DNA of 64,000 nucleotides from positions 436,872 through 500,871 of the forward strand of contig VWZS01003656.1 of assembly GCA_013397075.1 (NCBI GenBank). The letters are read 5' to 3'. The notes under the pieces were generated by a model. That model saw nothing but the letters and a program-made list of their open reading frames with translations. It ran no database searches and had not been told where the DNA came from. A program made the position numbers and the translations under genes. Source of the stretch: Rhabdornis inornatus (Eukaryota; Chordata; Aves; Passeriformes; Rhabdornithidae). Below, piece after piece: positions 13,236-25,219 of the stretch (position 1 is the stretch's first letter; every line of letters starts with the position of its first letter).

Positions 13236-16200
13236 GGAAGGGAAGTAACTAAGACTTGGAAACTGGGGAGGGAAAAACTCCTCCCATGTAAAGAATTGGT
13301 CTGGTTCTCAGCTCTCTTATGGAGAGCTCCCCAAAGCTGGGCCAGCTCCCCAGATGCAGGACCATCCTCTTTCTCAGTTTGCAGTGAAAGTGCAGCCTCT
13401 GTGCTCCATCACTGACCTTTCCTAAAGCAAGAAGGGGAAATCAATATACTTTGAGAGAAGGTGAAAGAAAATAAGAAGAAAAGGGAGTCCCCAAAATGAC
13501 CCCTAAAAAAAACCAGCCATCAGTCTGCCAAGAGTGAGATCCTGAAAAGTGCAAGATTGCAAAATGCCTGAATTGAAGGTTTTCTGTTGAAGGTTTTCAG
13601 AGTGATTGGGGAATAGCAGGAGATACATGAAAGTATAGCACTTGCAGCAGGCTCTTGCCAGGGGTAGTTAACAGGCAGGCCAGCATTTCCTCTTTTGGTA
13701 GCCTTGTGCTGGGGAGAGGGAAGGGTTTAATCTGGCATGCACTCATAGGGTAAGCTTAAGTGACTCCCTGTTGAAAAGATAAACACTGTGCCTCTGTATC
13801 ATCTGTCTAACAGGTTTAGGTAATCCCTTACTGTGCTGCTTATTTAGTTTAAATGGTGCTGTATTGTATAATGCATGTGTGTTTGTAACGAAGAGTCTGC
13901 AAATCTCAGCTTTTTGCCCAAGGATAGCATTACTCTTGCCCTTGTTTCATGGTTGATTTATTCCTAATGGAAAGGAATAACCCTCACAATGATCTATTTG
14001 TCTTTTCTCAGCTCCTTGAAATGTATGGAGATTGACAGCTCTTCTGTATCTCACATCATTAATTTGCCTTGCTAACCTTTATTTAGCATCAGAAGATCAG
14101 CTTCCCTGATTGTTGCCAGCAAATCTGTGCTTTGTGCCTGCTCTGGCTTTGTTTAAGCTTCAGGAGACAAAGAAGAGTCAGAAAATGAAAATGTTTATGT
14201 ATTGGGACTTTGACTTATTGTGCACTTAACTGTACCTTCCTGGAGGCAGACCAGCATCTGAAGCTGCCGACAGTGTGGTCTTTTTCCATGAGAAAGGTGT
14301 TAATAGAAACATTGCTGTTGATGTTCCTGTAGTGCAAGACTACTCAGTGAGGTGGTTTTGGTCTCTTGAGACAGTGATTCTCTGCTCTGAGTCTAGACTG
14401 CCTTTCCAGTCTGTAAGGAGCAACCAAAGTATAAACATCAGTCTTTAAAGTCAAGGTCCCAGGTGAGGCAACCAAGGAAGCTGCAGGGAAATCATGTGCT
14501 TACTACTATGTAGCAAAACCCCTGCAGAGGTGCTTGAGCCAAGTGTATCCAGAGGCTAATCCAGAATGAGTAGAAATTAATGCTTGGTTACTTGGCTGTG
14601 TGGAGAGTATTTTCTGCAATATGAGTGGTTTTGAGCTGGGGGGAAGCTGTCTTGCCTAAGCTTTTTGCCTCAGTAACTTTCCTGTATTTACCCTCTTCTC
14701 TTATGCTGCTGATGCACCTTTTTGGTAGAGCTGATGGACACAGATACCCCAGTTATTCCTGCTTGTTTTTTTGAAGTGTACATGGATGATTTAATTTACC
14801 CGTTCCTTAAAGATCAATACCCCCTTCTGTTTCACCTGCACAGGCTGTTCTCATTGTGTGGGACTTCATAATGAATAAAGATAAAAGGCAAATCTTTTTT
14901 CTCCTTTTTTTTCCCTTTTTCTTCCAGTTTTCTATGATCTGCTCCAAATGGGACCAGTTCAGCTTCGCACTGAACAAAATATAGTAACAAGTCTAAGTTT
15001 CTAAATTTTAGAGAAGCCTGGAAAAGCCCTTCAGAAAATGGTGCATTGGGTTTGTAATCTCTTCTGGGGTGTGTCAGTGATACTCTTGCCCATGTATGTC
15101 CCTGCTCAGTACAATGTAGGTTATTAATTGGCAGTGCACTAACGCACTGGCTGCTCCTCTTGCCAGCTATTCATCACTCTGGTACTCATTTCCCAAGCTG
15201 TCATTTCCTGCAGCCTGTGCAGGCAGCTCTTCGAGGCTCAGCTCCCGAGGTCACTGCAGAAACATGGCTTGAATGGAGCTCAGGAGAAAGGCAATGAGAG
15301 AGAGAGCAGAGCATTGGATGTGGCTTACATCAGTGTTTGTGATAATATCCCATCTGGGCTGTGATCTCGCCAGATCTAGCTAATAAATAGAGCCGGACAG
15401 AAGTTGTATTTGGACAGCAGAGCTTCAAGGAGCAGCCAGGACATGGAAATGGCCATTTGTGAGATAGTTGTCTGAGTGGGGCTGCAGCAAACTGAGGTGT
15501 CTCTGCTTCTTCAGCAGGAGTATTGTGGTTCAGAAGGATCCCACAAAAGCTGTTTGTAAAAGCCAGCATTTTTAATCTGGTGACTCAGCTGTGCTTCAGT
15601 CTGAACTAATATCAGTGTTTGATTGCTTTATCCTCAGATTTCTGCTGGGTATTCTGTAGCCGTTGTTCATTGCTTCAAGCTCTTGTGTAGCATTGCTCTG
15701 TTCTGTCCTGACATAACCAAAGTGTGCCTCAGAGGTAGCAAATGTGTTTGTAAATGAAATACGGAATTCCTGTATGATCTTGACTCTAGCGCCTGCAGTG
15801 CTGTTTAGTACTTGCTAGGTTTTGTTCCTAGTTCTCAGACTCTTTTTTCTGATTCTGTGTGGTTATGAGGAATTCCCAGTAAGCAATTCCCTGTGTTCTC
15901 TACAGACTTCAGAATAAATTTAAACAAAAGCAACTTTTGTCAATCTGTATGGGAAGTAAATATTGGCCATTCTTTGCTGCCTGTGAAGGCCGTTTCCTAT
16001 CAGCTGGGTTAGGAGTCTGTAACTTTTTAAACCGCTAGGAAGTAATTTGTAATCTTTGGACAAGATTGCTATGAGGCCCGTTTGAAAGCTTATTCATGTT
16101 TTCCTAAAGAAGGTTTGGACACAAATGTGTTTTCTTTAAGATTGAGTCCTGTGAATGTAAAGGATATTACTTGTGAGCATGATGGTTGCACCCCGTTGGC

Positions 16201-18975
16201 TGACCACAGAAAATACAACCCCACAACTGGTCATGACTAATAGAGTCTCCCTTGGCTTCTAGGGCTGAGCTCCCCATGCCCCATGGGTGGAAAGCCATCT
16301 GTTTGCATGCCTCTACTATAATCAGTTGTTCATGGCTCTGGAAAATTTGCTGCAGAACTGACTTTGCTGGTGTAGTATTTCTGAAGGCAGTGGATTATTT
16401 TTCTGCCATGGACTGGATTTTCCCACCAAATTTCTGTATATTCTGCCCTATCTGCTGTAATACTCCTCTCTCTGCACCCCAGCCAAATCCACTTGTGATT
16501 GGGAGATTTTGTAAATTACTGATTTATATAAACATGGTGACAACATAAGTTTGGCAGGTTCATTAAAACTTCAAGTCTGTAGATTTCAGCCTTTAAAGGA
16601 TGGGCTGCTGGAGAGGAGATGAGGGGACAGGCTTTAGGGAGGGTTGGAGATGGATTTTTTGCTTAACTTTCCTACTTGAGAAGCATCTTCTTAACAATAG
16701 CAATACAAAAGGAGATATAGAAGTCCTTGTGGAGGAGAAAATTAATGGTTCGGGGCTGTAATATGAAGGAAGGAAAGTACCCCAAGAACTTCGCATGATC
16801 AGGAAGGTTGTACTGGAAGATGTTAGCAGCACACAGTATTCTCACTGGTCAACTTCTGGGACTTGCTGAAGTAAACAAAACTTTAGGGAAAGGGAAGGAA
16901 GAAACAAAGATACCCTCCAGTACCACTTGTTGCCCACAGAGACTTAATGCAGAACTTTTTGTCCTGCCTGTTCAGTCTGTTTGATCTCCACAATCTTACC
17001 TTGCCTTGTCATTAGTGAAATCACAAAGACATCATCTTTGAAGGATCAGTGTAAATCTGTCACTTCCTAAGAGAAAAGAATTCAAGAGAAGGTGAAAATA
17101 GATGTATAGTATGACCAGAACTGGAGGTCAGACAGGAAATGTGGTATCCAATTGGATCAGATGGAAAATAAAAGGAAAATCTGTGATCAGTAAACAGGTA
17201 TTTTCTGTAATAATTGAGTTGGTACTGTGGGTTGGACATACACAGATGTGTTGGACTATGTGGAATGCAGCTGACATTGCACAGATATGAACACCTAATG
17301 GTGAAACTGAAAGTAAAGCAGGAAGGGGAAGATTATTTGAAATTTATTTTTAGAAGGCATTAGGATGTTTGAGCCTTAGAAAACTTCTTTTTCCAGCTTC
17401 TTGGGTGCTTACTGACCTGTAGAGCTGGCTAACTTGATTGCTCTGTGGATCCCCTAAAGTGAGGGGTCTGGGGATGCTGGCCAGCACCCTGGGCATGTTG
17501 GCTGTGTGTGTTTTGGAGTTGGAAATGAGCAGGCTTAGTAAGTGATGCTTTCATCTTCTCCTGTCTTGAGGAGACTGGAGTACTTTACGATTTAAGAGAA
17601 GCTGGTGACCTGGAATGTGATGGGAGTTGATCTGGGATTTACAGGCAGTGTCAAAGACTTTTCCATATCTGTTATGTAGGTAGTGTGTTGATTCGCTTGC
17701 TTTAAGAACACAATGTGTAATTTGTACTGGATTATGTGATGGCTTTGTGTATGTACTTGCCAATTCTAGAAAACGTGTTTGGCAGATTCCTTTGTTCCAG
17801 CTGTGTCAATACACAAATCTGAGGCCATTTTTTAAGCAGGGAGGGGAAGCCCCTGGATAACAACTGGGCCATAGCAAATAGCTGCAGATACAGCACTTGG
17901 AGTCTGTAACTATCAGTTTATATTATCAGAACACAAAGATAAACTGTGTGCTGTACTTGAACAACTCCCTATACACATAGACACGAGAAGTGTGTGTCAC
18001 TCTAATTAGAGATAAATATATAAGTATTTTGCCAAATGTGCACCTCTGGAAGGCTTGTTACCTCCTAGCTTATAAGATTTGAATAAATACTGTAATGTGG
18101 CATTTCCTAGTTGTCTAATACTCGGAATATCCATCGTCTCTGCTAGTGATGTAACCCATAAAGTATTAGAGCTGAGTTGTATATTATCCAGTTTTCTCTT
18201 TTCCCATGAACTTTTCCCATGTTCTGATCACTTCTGTTTTTTCCAAAAGTACAAAGAAACACAATTCCCATCCCAGCAGAAGACAAGGATAATATGTGTT
18301 TGAGTGCAGAGTTCAGGGTGTGAATTTCCACATAGATACATGTGTGTTTATGCATATAACATAATGTGAAACCAATTTGAGCAAGCTAGATATTTCAGCC
18401 AGAATCTGTGATGCACTTTGGGACTCTGTATCAAACACTTATGTACACACCTAGTCAGCTGGTTTGGGCCCAGGAAGAACCTGTGTGGCACCAATAACTA
18501 GCACGATTATTCACATGTAGGGGGCTCTCCATGCCAGCCAGCTCTGCAGCCGTAGGAACAGCAGCAATGGGATTTGCTAATAGCACAGCTGAGGAGTCTC
18601 TGTCTACAAATGTCGCAAGATTGGCAGTACAAGTGTAGGAAGACAGACTGGAAGGAGTAGGACAGCAAATTCAGCCAGTTACCTTAATAACCAGTCACTG
18701 AAGGAAGAGTATGTTACAGCACCCAAATTCTGGGATTCACTTCTGTTTTCCTTGTGCTTAGGAACACCTAAAGCAATGGAAGGACTACAATTTCCTATGC
18801 TGCTGCTGAGCTCTAAACATTTGCACTTACTATCAAATACTGGTGGAGAAAGCAAACTGTGGTCTCAGCTCTTGGCCTTTTCTTCCAACTTTTAGCTCCA
18901 TAAGGCAAAATGCTATCCTGTTAATAGCCAAAAAATTATATCAACAAATTTCAGCCTTCCAGAAGTCTCCACCCA

Positions 18976-18993
18976 CCCCCCCCCCCCCCCCCN
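18976..18993. repeat. Poly-C run of 17 ending in an ambiguous base
   Basis: Seventeen consecutive C residues (18976-18992) are followed by the only N in the window, at 18993. Homopolymer length is probably uncertain here, and the N may mark a sequencing or polishing failure rather than a real base. Confidence 0.85.
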
Positions 18994-21900
18994 TCTCCTC
19001 AGGAAGTCCTTAAGTGTTGTTTCAGTCAACAAATTAAGCAAAAATTGCTGCAGCCTGTACTCTGATGAGAACATAACTTTCAGACCCTCTCTAAGGAGGC
19101 AAAGAAAAGTGTTTCCAGGGAAGTCTATGTGTGCATTGGGTTGCCAGGGTTCCAGAGTAATGCTCTTAAGGTCAGGTTTCTATTACATTTTTGTAGGGAC
19201 ACCTGTAAAATTTTAGTTGAACACAAGGCACAGGAGTGTGCAGCCTCTCATCCTCCTTCAATGTGTACTCTTTTCACTAAATATTAAAACTTTTCCTTAG
19301 TTTTAAATATTGAGGGTAGCTTGCTGGGCAGACTGCAGCCTGCGGCTGTGTGACCACTGTTCAATAGGTGTGTGGTTTTTAAGGTATATCCTTCGGATGT
19401 TGAGGTTGTTGGTACCAGGAGCAAAATGTTTGCTTATTACCTTCTCAATCTTAATTATCTTCTTTTAAACAAGAACTGCTCTTTAAAAAGTAAAATGGTA
19501 GAGTTTCTGTGTTTATAGTTCTTCAGTCATTTTTTTAATGCTGTGGTAGAAGACCTGTTTCATAACCCATATAGAATCTCCAAATTCCCATGCCAGGCTA
19601 CCGAGAAAGGAGAGACAGGTGTGATCCTTTTTTCACTTTTCTCTTACATGAAAAAGCCAACAGCTCTGCCCTATTGCAGCACTGGGGTATTTCAGTAGCA
19701 AATTAAAAAAAAAACTCTTGGAGTTAAGCAGTAACTTGAGGTGGTGAATTTTATTCCTGAGCTCCTAAAGCAGGATTTAGCACCTAGAATACAACTACAG
19801 TAGTTGGAAGGCAACAGCCTTTACTCCTGAATGTTAGAGCAATCAGGCACAGACATTTGGGGTGGCAACACTTCCTGTTGGAAGTGGGGTTTCCCATGTG
19901 AACCATGCTCCCAGCGTGTAGCTCTAGGACATAAACTGGCTGGAAGGATCATAATAGGTGGTTGATCTGGAATCCTAATCTATGGCCCATAAATATGTGG
20001 CATATAAAAGGCTATGAACCTGTGCTGTGGATCTTAGTTGTGTTTGAGTAGGATGTCTTCCACGAACATCTTTCTTCCTGGGGCATGTCTTTGGGCCCTA
20101 CTTTCATCCCTAAAACAAGACAAACATTGCTCAGAGGTTGAGTGGTGGCTGCAGTGAAGTCTGCTGTGCTCACAGGGTGGGAAGCATTGTGTGTTTTGAG
20201 GTGAAAGCTGCCTTTAATATTTTACCAGCTTTAAAAATTCATCCTAAGATGACAGCCTTGGTCTGCCTTGCAGTGAGTCGTTCACAGACTTCTGTACCCT
20301 AAGCTGCAGTCAGCTCTGTGCAAGAAAGACCTCTTGCATGTATCTCCATATTTAAAAGAAAGATGCCTCCTCTGTGAGTTGTAAGAATAAAACTCTCAGC
20401 AGTTGGACGCTGGCCTTCACATGAATTCAGTGGTTTCAACCTTGTGCCTTTTCCAAGTGTGTGGGACTGAAAAAGCCTTTTACAGAGAGCAGAGCCAGCA
20501 TGGACAATTATAGTGTCTAACAGCACACAGACACGGGAGTGTGAGAATAAGCTTACTGCAGAAAATCCTTCTTATAAAAGCTTGTTCTGGTGCCTTTACA
20601 CATCTACATATTCTTCAGAGGTCTGTCAGAGGCAATTACAACTGACTGCCCTACGTGTATCAAATAGATATGTACTGTGTGGCAAGAGCTTTGGAGGGGT
20701 GGAAAAAGCAAGTGCCTTCAACTGTGCAGCAGCACCCTTATCTTAGCTGTTTTTAATGAAGTAGATCATGTCTTTGCAGGGAAGTAATCAGCTGTTAGCA
20801 CGAAAAGGTTTGTGTGTCTGGTCTGAAAGTGACCTAATTGCACCTAATACTGCTTTGTAGGGCAATTTATGTTGTTGGATCAAAAAAACCTCTCAAGAGA
20901 GAGTTCTAGAGCAGAAGGACTTAAAAATGAACAGCTCTCTGAAGCCTATAGACCATGTGTCAAATGTACTAGACTGCTGCTTGAGTGGGATTTTTCCAAG
21001 ACTCTTGAGAGGTGGAGTGTTACTTAAGTATTTGTTTAGAAGAATGTGTAGTCTACTCATGCTGGAGAAATAGCCATGCCCTTTTACAGTGGTGCTATCA
21101 GTCCTGTTTACTTTAGTTAAGCTCATAAAATGACAGTCAAAGTCTACAGAGAAATTAATGGTTGAGGAGAGAATTAGAAACCAAAGTTCAGCGTGATCCT
21201 GCAATTTTCTATACTTAAAGTGTTTTGTAGCATCTTATGATCATACAGGCTTCAATGGGAATAGCTTGTTCTCCTGTTGATATATGTCATCCATTGAAGT
21301 ATGGATGGGTAAGGATGTATGCAAACATGAGCAAAACTGGCATGAAACAAGACTCCTTTGACTATGTTCCAGTACTTTCCCATGGTGCATGTTGTGGCTA
21401 ACATTTGCTTAATTATTTTGCTTTTGCAAAAGCCTTTCGGGAAGAGGACTGGGAATACAATTATAAGCAAGAACATGATTTTTTAGAATCCAAGCCTTTT
21501 TGTCATTTAGCCATTCTCCAGTGTGACCAATCCATTTTGCAATCACCATCTTGCCATGTGCATTATATGCCTGTCAAGTGGAACTGGTCATTTCTAGGTA
21601 ACTTGTGACATGCCTGGGAGTTGTCTGAGCCTAGGTGGACTCTGTGAATGAGGAGATAGCTTGACTGTTGCAGCTTAGGGATACTGACAGATGCCAACCA
21701 AAGCAGCAACATATGTGGGGACAAAATTGCATTCCTAACTTTAGAATTTTATGTTCTTGGGTTAGTGTTAAGGCAGTTGGAGTAAGTCAGCAAAGCTTGA
21801 GTTGAACTTGGTCTAGACACAGTGGCTACAGCTCCCTTTGTGCCTTTGTGAAGCTCAAACTCCCTTTAAAATCCTCATCAGAGACAAGGGCTTGGGAGTC

Positions 21901-24900
21901 TCAGTCTAGACATCCATGCCACATCAGCATTAGTTGTTTTGGTGCCTGAGAGACAGGAGCACCTGTAAGGGTTAACTCAAGCTCTAAAGCACTGCCTAAT
22001 TTTTACAGATGGTGTGAGTGCAAGAGTGAACCTCAGACTGGCTTGGCAGTGCACAGAGATAACTTTACATAATTCCCTGCAGATGTTGCTGCAGAATGGT
22101 TTTAATAATGAATTGTGAAGTCAAGCTAAACTCCAGCATAGAGGGAGAACTCAAAATAAATGCAATATTTTGTTCTGTGTTTCAAAAGCAAGTTTTCTGT
22201 GGTGCTCTGGGTTGGGAAAGATGGCAGGGAACGGGATAAGGGATGGTTTGCAGAAAGCCAGGGCTGTAATGGTGCAAAATAAGAGCAATCTGTCTAAGTT
22301 GTCTGCAAACCATGAATACCCATGAACCCGAGGGGGAAGGGGTGGGTGGTACCAAACAGCAGCTGCCCTAATACTTCTAATGAGAGGATGGTGCAGAGCA
22401 AGTACTTCATGATCAGCAGGGCAGAGTTCTGCAGTTTGTGGCTGTCATGCACAGGCTGCATTGGCACTGCAGCCATTTTCTGCTAGGAGTCAGTTCTTGT
22501 ACTGTGCTGTAATTTCCTTTCTGTAGGGTTATGGCTTGGATGTGCCATTATAATTTAGGTTTAGATCTCATAAGGTATGTGCTGCCTCAACAGTGGCTGC
22601 TTGGCCACTCTGAGACTTTGCACATCTTGCTTGTGAGCCCCCCTTTGTGACTTCTGTGCTGCTAGGGCGTGTTGCTGGAAGTTTCTCAGTCTTCTCAGTT
22701 GTTGAGTCTGTTTAAGCAAAACACACATTTTTCTCTTGACATGCTATTTCAATGGGTTATATTAAAGCCTTTCTTCTGTCCTTCTGAGAAGCAAGCTTGA
22801 AATGGGGAAGAGAATTTCAGAGTGAGAGGCTGGTTTTCTGTGAACTTAGACAAATGCTGTGATTTCTCAGTAGCTGCAGAGGTTTCTCATTTATGTTTTA
22901 CCCTTGTGCAGCATTTATAAAGGAAAACTTTAGAAAGAAATTATGGCTTTCATGAATTCTGGGGCAATTAGGAGCTTTAGCCTGAGTCATGTTTAGATGG
23001 CTGGAGGCTCAGCTACCCTATGGTCCCAAGCAAAAGATCTAAACCTGGCTCTGAGGCTGGTGAGCCAAACCAGAGGAGCTGTATTGTGAAATGGGCTAGC
23101 ACGGGGTTGGTGTCAAGGAAGTGCAATCCAGCCCTTCAAAGATGGTTTTACCATGGTTTGAGTTTGGCCCAAAAGTACGTTTTTCAGTGTAGGCAAGTCC
23201 TTCTTGTGCTTGTGTTTAATTTCTTTCTGAGGAAGAGTTTACGTAAACTATTCCAGTCTAATTAATGTCAGCTGGAAGCCAGCTTCTCGTATTTTGTGCC
23301 TAATTATAAGTGTATGTTAAAGTGTGTTTGCTACCCATGTCGATACGTTACTGGTGAAATAAGGAGCAACCATGAAGACGTGTTTCTGAAACGGTCTGGC
23401 AGACCCTGGTGTTCACTGCTGTGGGCTTCGTGGCAGGAGAATCCACCTCCTGTGGAGGGAGAATAACTAAATTTAAACTTTCCAACCATGAGCCTCATGA
23501 AGCAAAGTTTCCAAACCTCTGCTGGGCCAGAAGATGGAAATCTGTGTCTGAATTTGGAGAGTAAATAAATAGAGCTGCCCAGGGCCATGTGAGGGGTTGT
23601 TGCTTGGGGTACATTGTCTCCCAGCCACATGCCCCAGGGAGGGAAGCAAGGGTTTGTAGCTGCTGTTCTCTGGTAAAATCTTCCGTGACAGGATTTGGAA
23701 TGAACTTGGCTGACTTTTAGCACGAACACTTGAGCATTGTTCCAGCAGAGTGGCTTTTCTCTTACAGACAGTTGCATGTGGCATGGCAGCAGAGCCCAGC
23801 AGACCTTCCTTCCCCCTTGCTGGGCTGGGCTGTGGCATCCCAGCTGTGGGAGGGATGTGTGGCCACCTCACAGCTCACTAGTGTTGGTGCCCATCTCTTT
23901 ACAGCCCAGGCTGGCATCTTTGCTCATCACAGGCAGGCTTCTGTGAAATTTGCTGTGTTTATGACAGCCATCAAAGTCTATAAACTGTTCTGAGGTCCAT
24001 ATATAGAAATAGCTGTTTTCCCAACTCCCTTTGGGGAAGCTGGAAGGATGATAATGGATAACAGTTTGCATGGTTCTGACAAAGCAGCTTATGTTTTCTG
24101 GGGAAACTGGGGCATCACAGAAAACAACAGAAGTGGTTTGCTTACCTGTTAGACTTTTTATTTTCCTGTTGTCTTAACCCAGACCTTATCTAAATGGAGG
24201 AGAATCTAGTTGTGCTCATATCTGAGAGCAGCAAGTTCTTGGGTGAGCGAGTCAATGTCAAAACCATTGGAGGATTCAATAAATCAGTGTAACCAAGCAA
24301 GAAAAGAGGCAAGGATAGCTGTAGTTGAAATGCATTTAATCTGAAACTGGCATGCATGTAATTTTATTCATCCATCCGCAGATATGACCTGAAGGTTATA
24401 TCCACATATATTGCTGAATACTTAACATTTTTGTAGATACTGGTTGAAAATTGGATGTTCAGGTGGGAAGACAAGTAATTGGCGCTTATGGCCTGAAGTC
24501 AGATTTCAGTTGGCTTTTCTTTCTTTATTTCTGTTCTGTGCAGTACTTTCCAGCTTCCCAGGGTATTGAATTCAGGTCATGTTTGTTAAACACTAGCTGT
24601 GGTTACAAGTGCTCTAGAAGCACTTTTATATCCTGCTCTGAAATCTATGCACTTCTATGAATGTCTTTGCTGTTTCCCTCATTTGCCTTTTGTAATAGTT
24701 CATATTAGGATTTGGGCAGTGTTTGTGCAGTTTCACATAAGTGCACGTGTGCATATTTACACATACAAAGTGTTTTGATGCCGTAGGTGTACATGTAGCA
24801 AGAGCAGCTTGGAGAAACTGAATTAGAGAACTTGAGTCACAGTTGTCATGGATGGACTTTGAATTTCTTAAAGCAAATTGATATTTGCTTCATTGCACCC

Positions 24901-25105
24901 TTTTTCTAGCAAGCCTGCACACTACCACTGGGAGAGGATCTGAGAGAAATGGTGTAATAGCACTAAACCCTTTCTTGTTCTAGGAAGCTGCAGAATATCT
25001 CAAACGTGTACCAGGGCTGCTGACTCTGCCATCCTCTCTGTAGCATTTTACAGTTCTTGTTCTTCTAAATATTGACTGAGAAACTTCTTTTGCTGCTTTT
25101 TCTAG

Positions 25106-25219
25106 GTTGGTGGTTTGTAAGCACAGCAGAGGAGCAGGGATGGGTCCCTGCCACATACCTGGAATCCCAAAATGGAACCAGAGATGACTCTGACATCAAC
25201 ACATCTAAATTTGGGGAAG
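25106..25219 (+). CDS. SH3PXD2A: SH3PXD2A coding exon: second half of SH3 domain 1 and start of linker
   Basis: The acceptor is tttttctag at 25105 and the donor gtatgg at 25220. The exon enters in phase 1, completing a split Gly codon, and encodes 37 whole residues starting WWFVSTAEEQGW and reaching the SH3 end VPATYL, then an acidic/polar linker (NGTRDDSDINTSKFGE). It leaves in phase 1. The intron cuts SH3-1 immediately before the WW pair, so the N-terminal half of the domain, with its ALYDY-like strand, must be on an exon before base 1. This is the first TKS5 exon I can identify in the window. Confidence 0.95.

Larger units (their letters stand above)
1..25105 (+). other. Intron of SH3PXD2A (3' part of a large intron upstream of the first exon in the window)
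   Basis: I searched by eye for the PX-domain exons and the first half of SH3-1, which would end with one base of a split Gly codon, and found no match. The stretch is moderately AT-rich with many short runs of A or T and no clear coding exon on the + strand. It holds the 293-codon antisense frame at 7019-7900, an A/C-rich low-complexity tract near 9531, an old repeat relic near 13110 and a poly-C run at 18976. Multi-frame open stretches near 9918-10358 and 23331-23993 overlap each other and look like stop-poor non-coding DNA. The alternative promoter known in mammals for the PX-less short isoform could lie near this intron, but I see no CpG island to support that. Confidence 0.8.

Noticed and set aside
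23331..23993. Several overlapping open frames of 87-148 codons on both strands
   Set aside because: Open in many frames at once, which reflects local GC-rich composition. No recognisable domain.
1..25105. PX-domain and SH3-1 5' exons of SH3PXD2A
   Set aside because: I looked for an exon ending in a split Gly codon after an SH3 start and for PX motifs, and none matched. The words gtggtatccaattgg (near 17141) and caattataagcaagaac (near 21459) briefly resembled the SH3-1 start, but the flanking residues do not fit.
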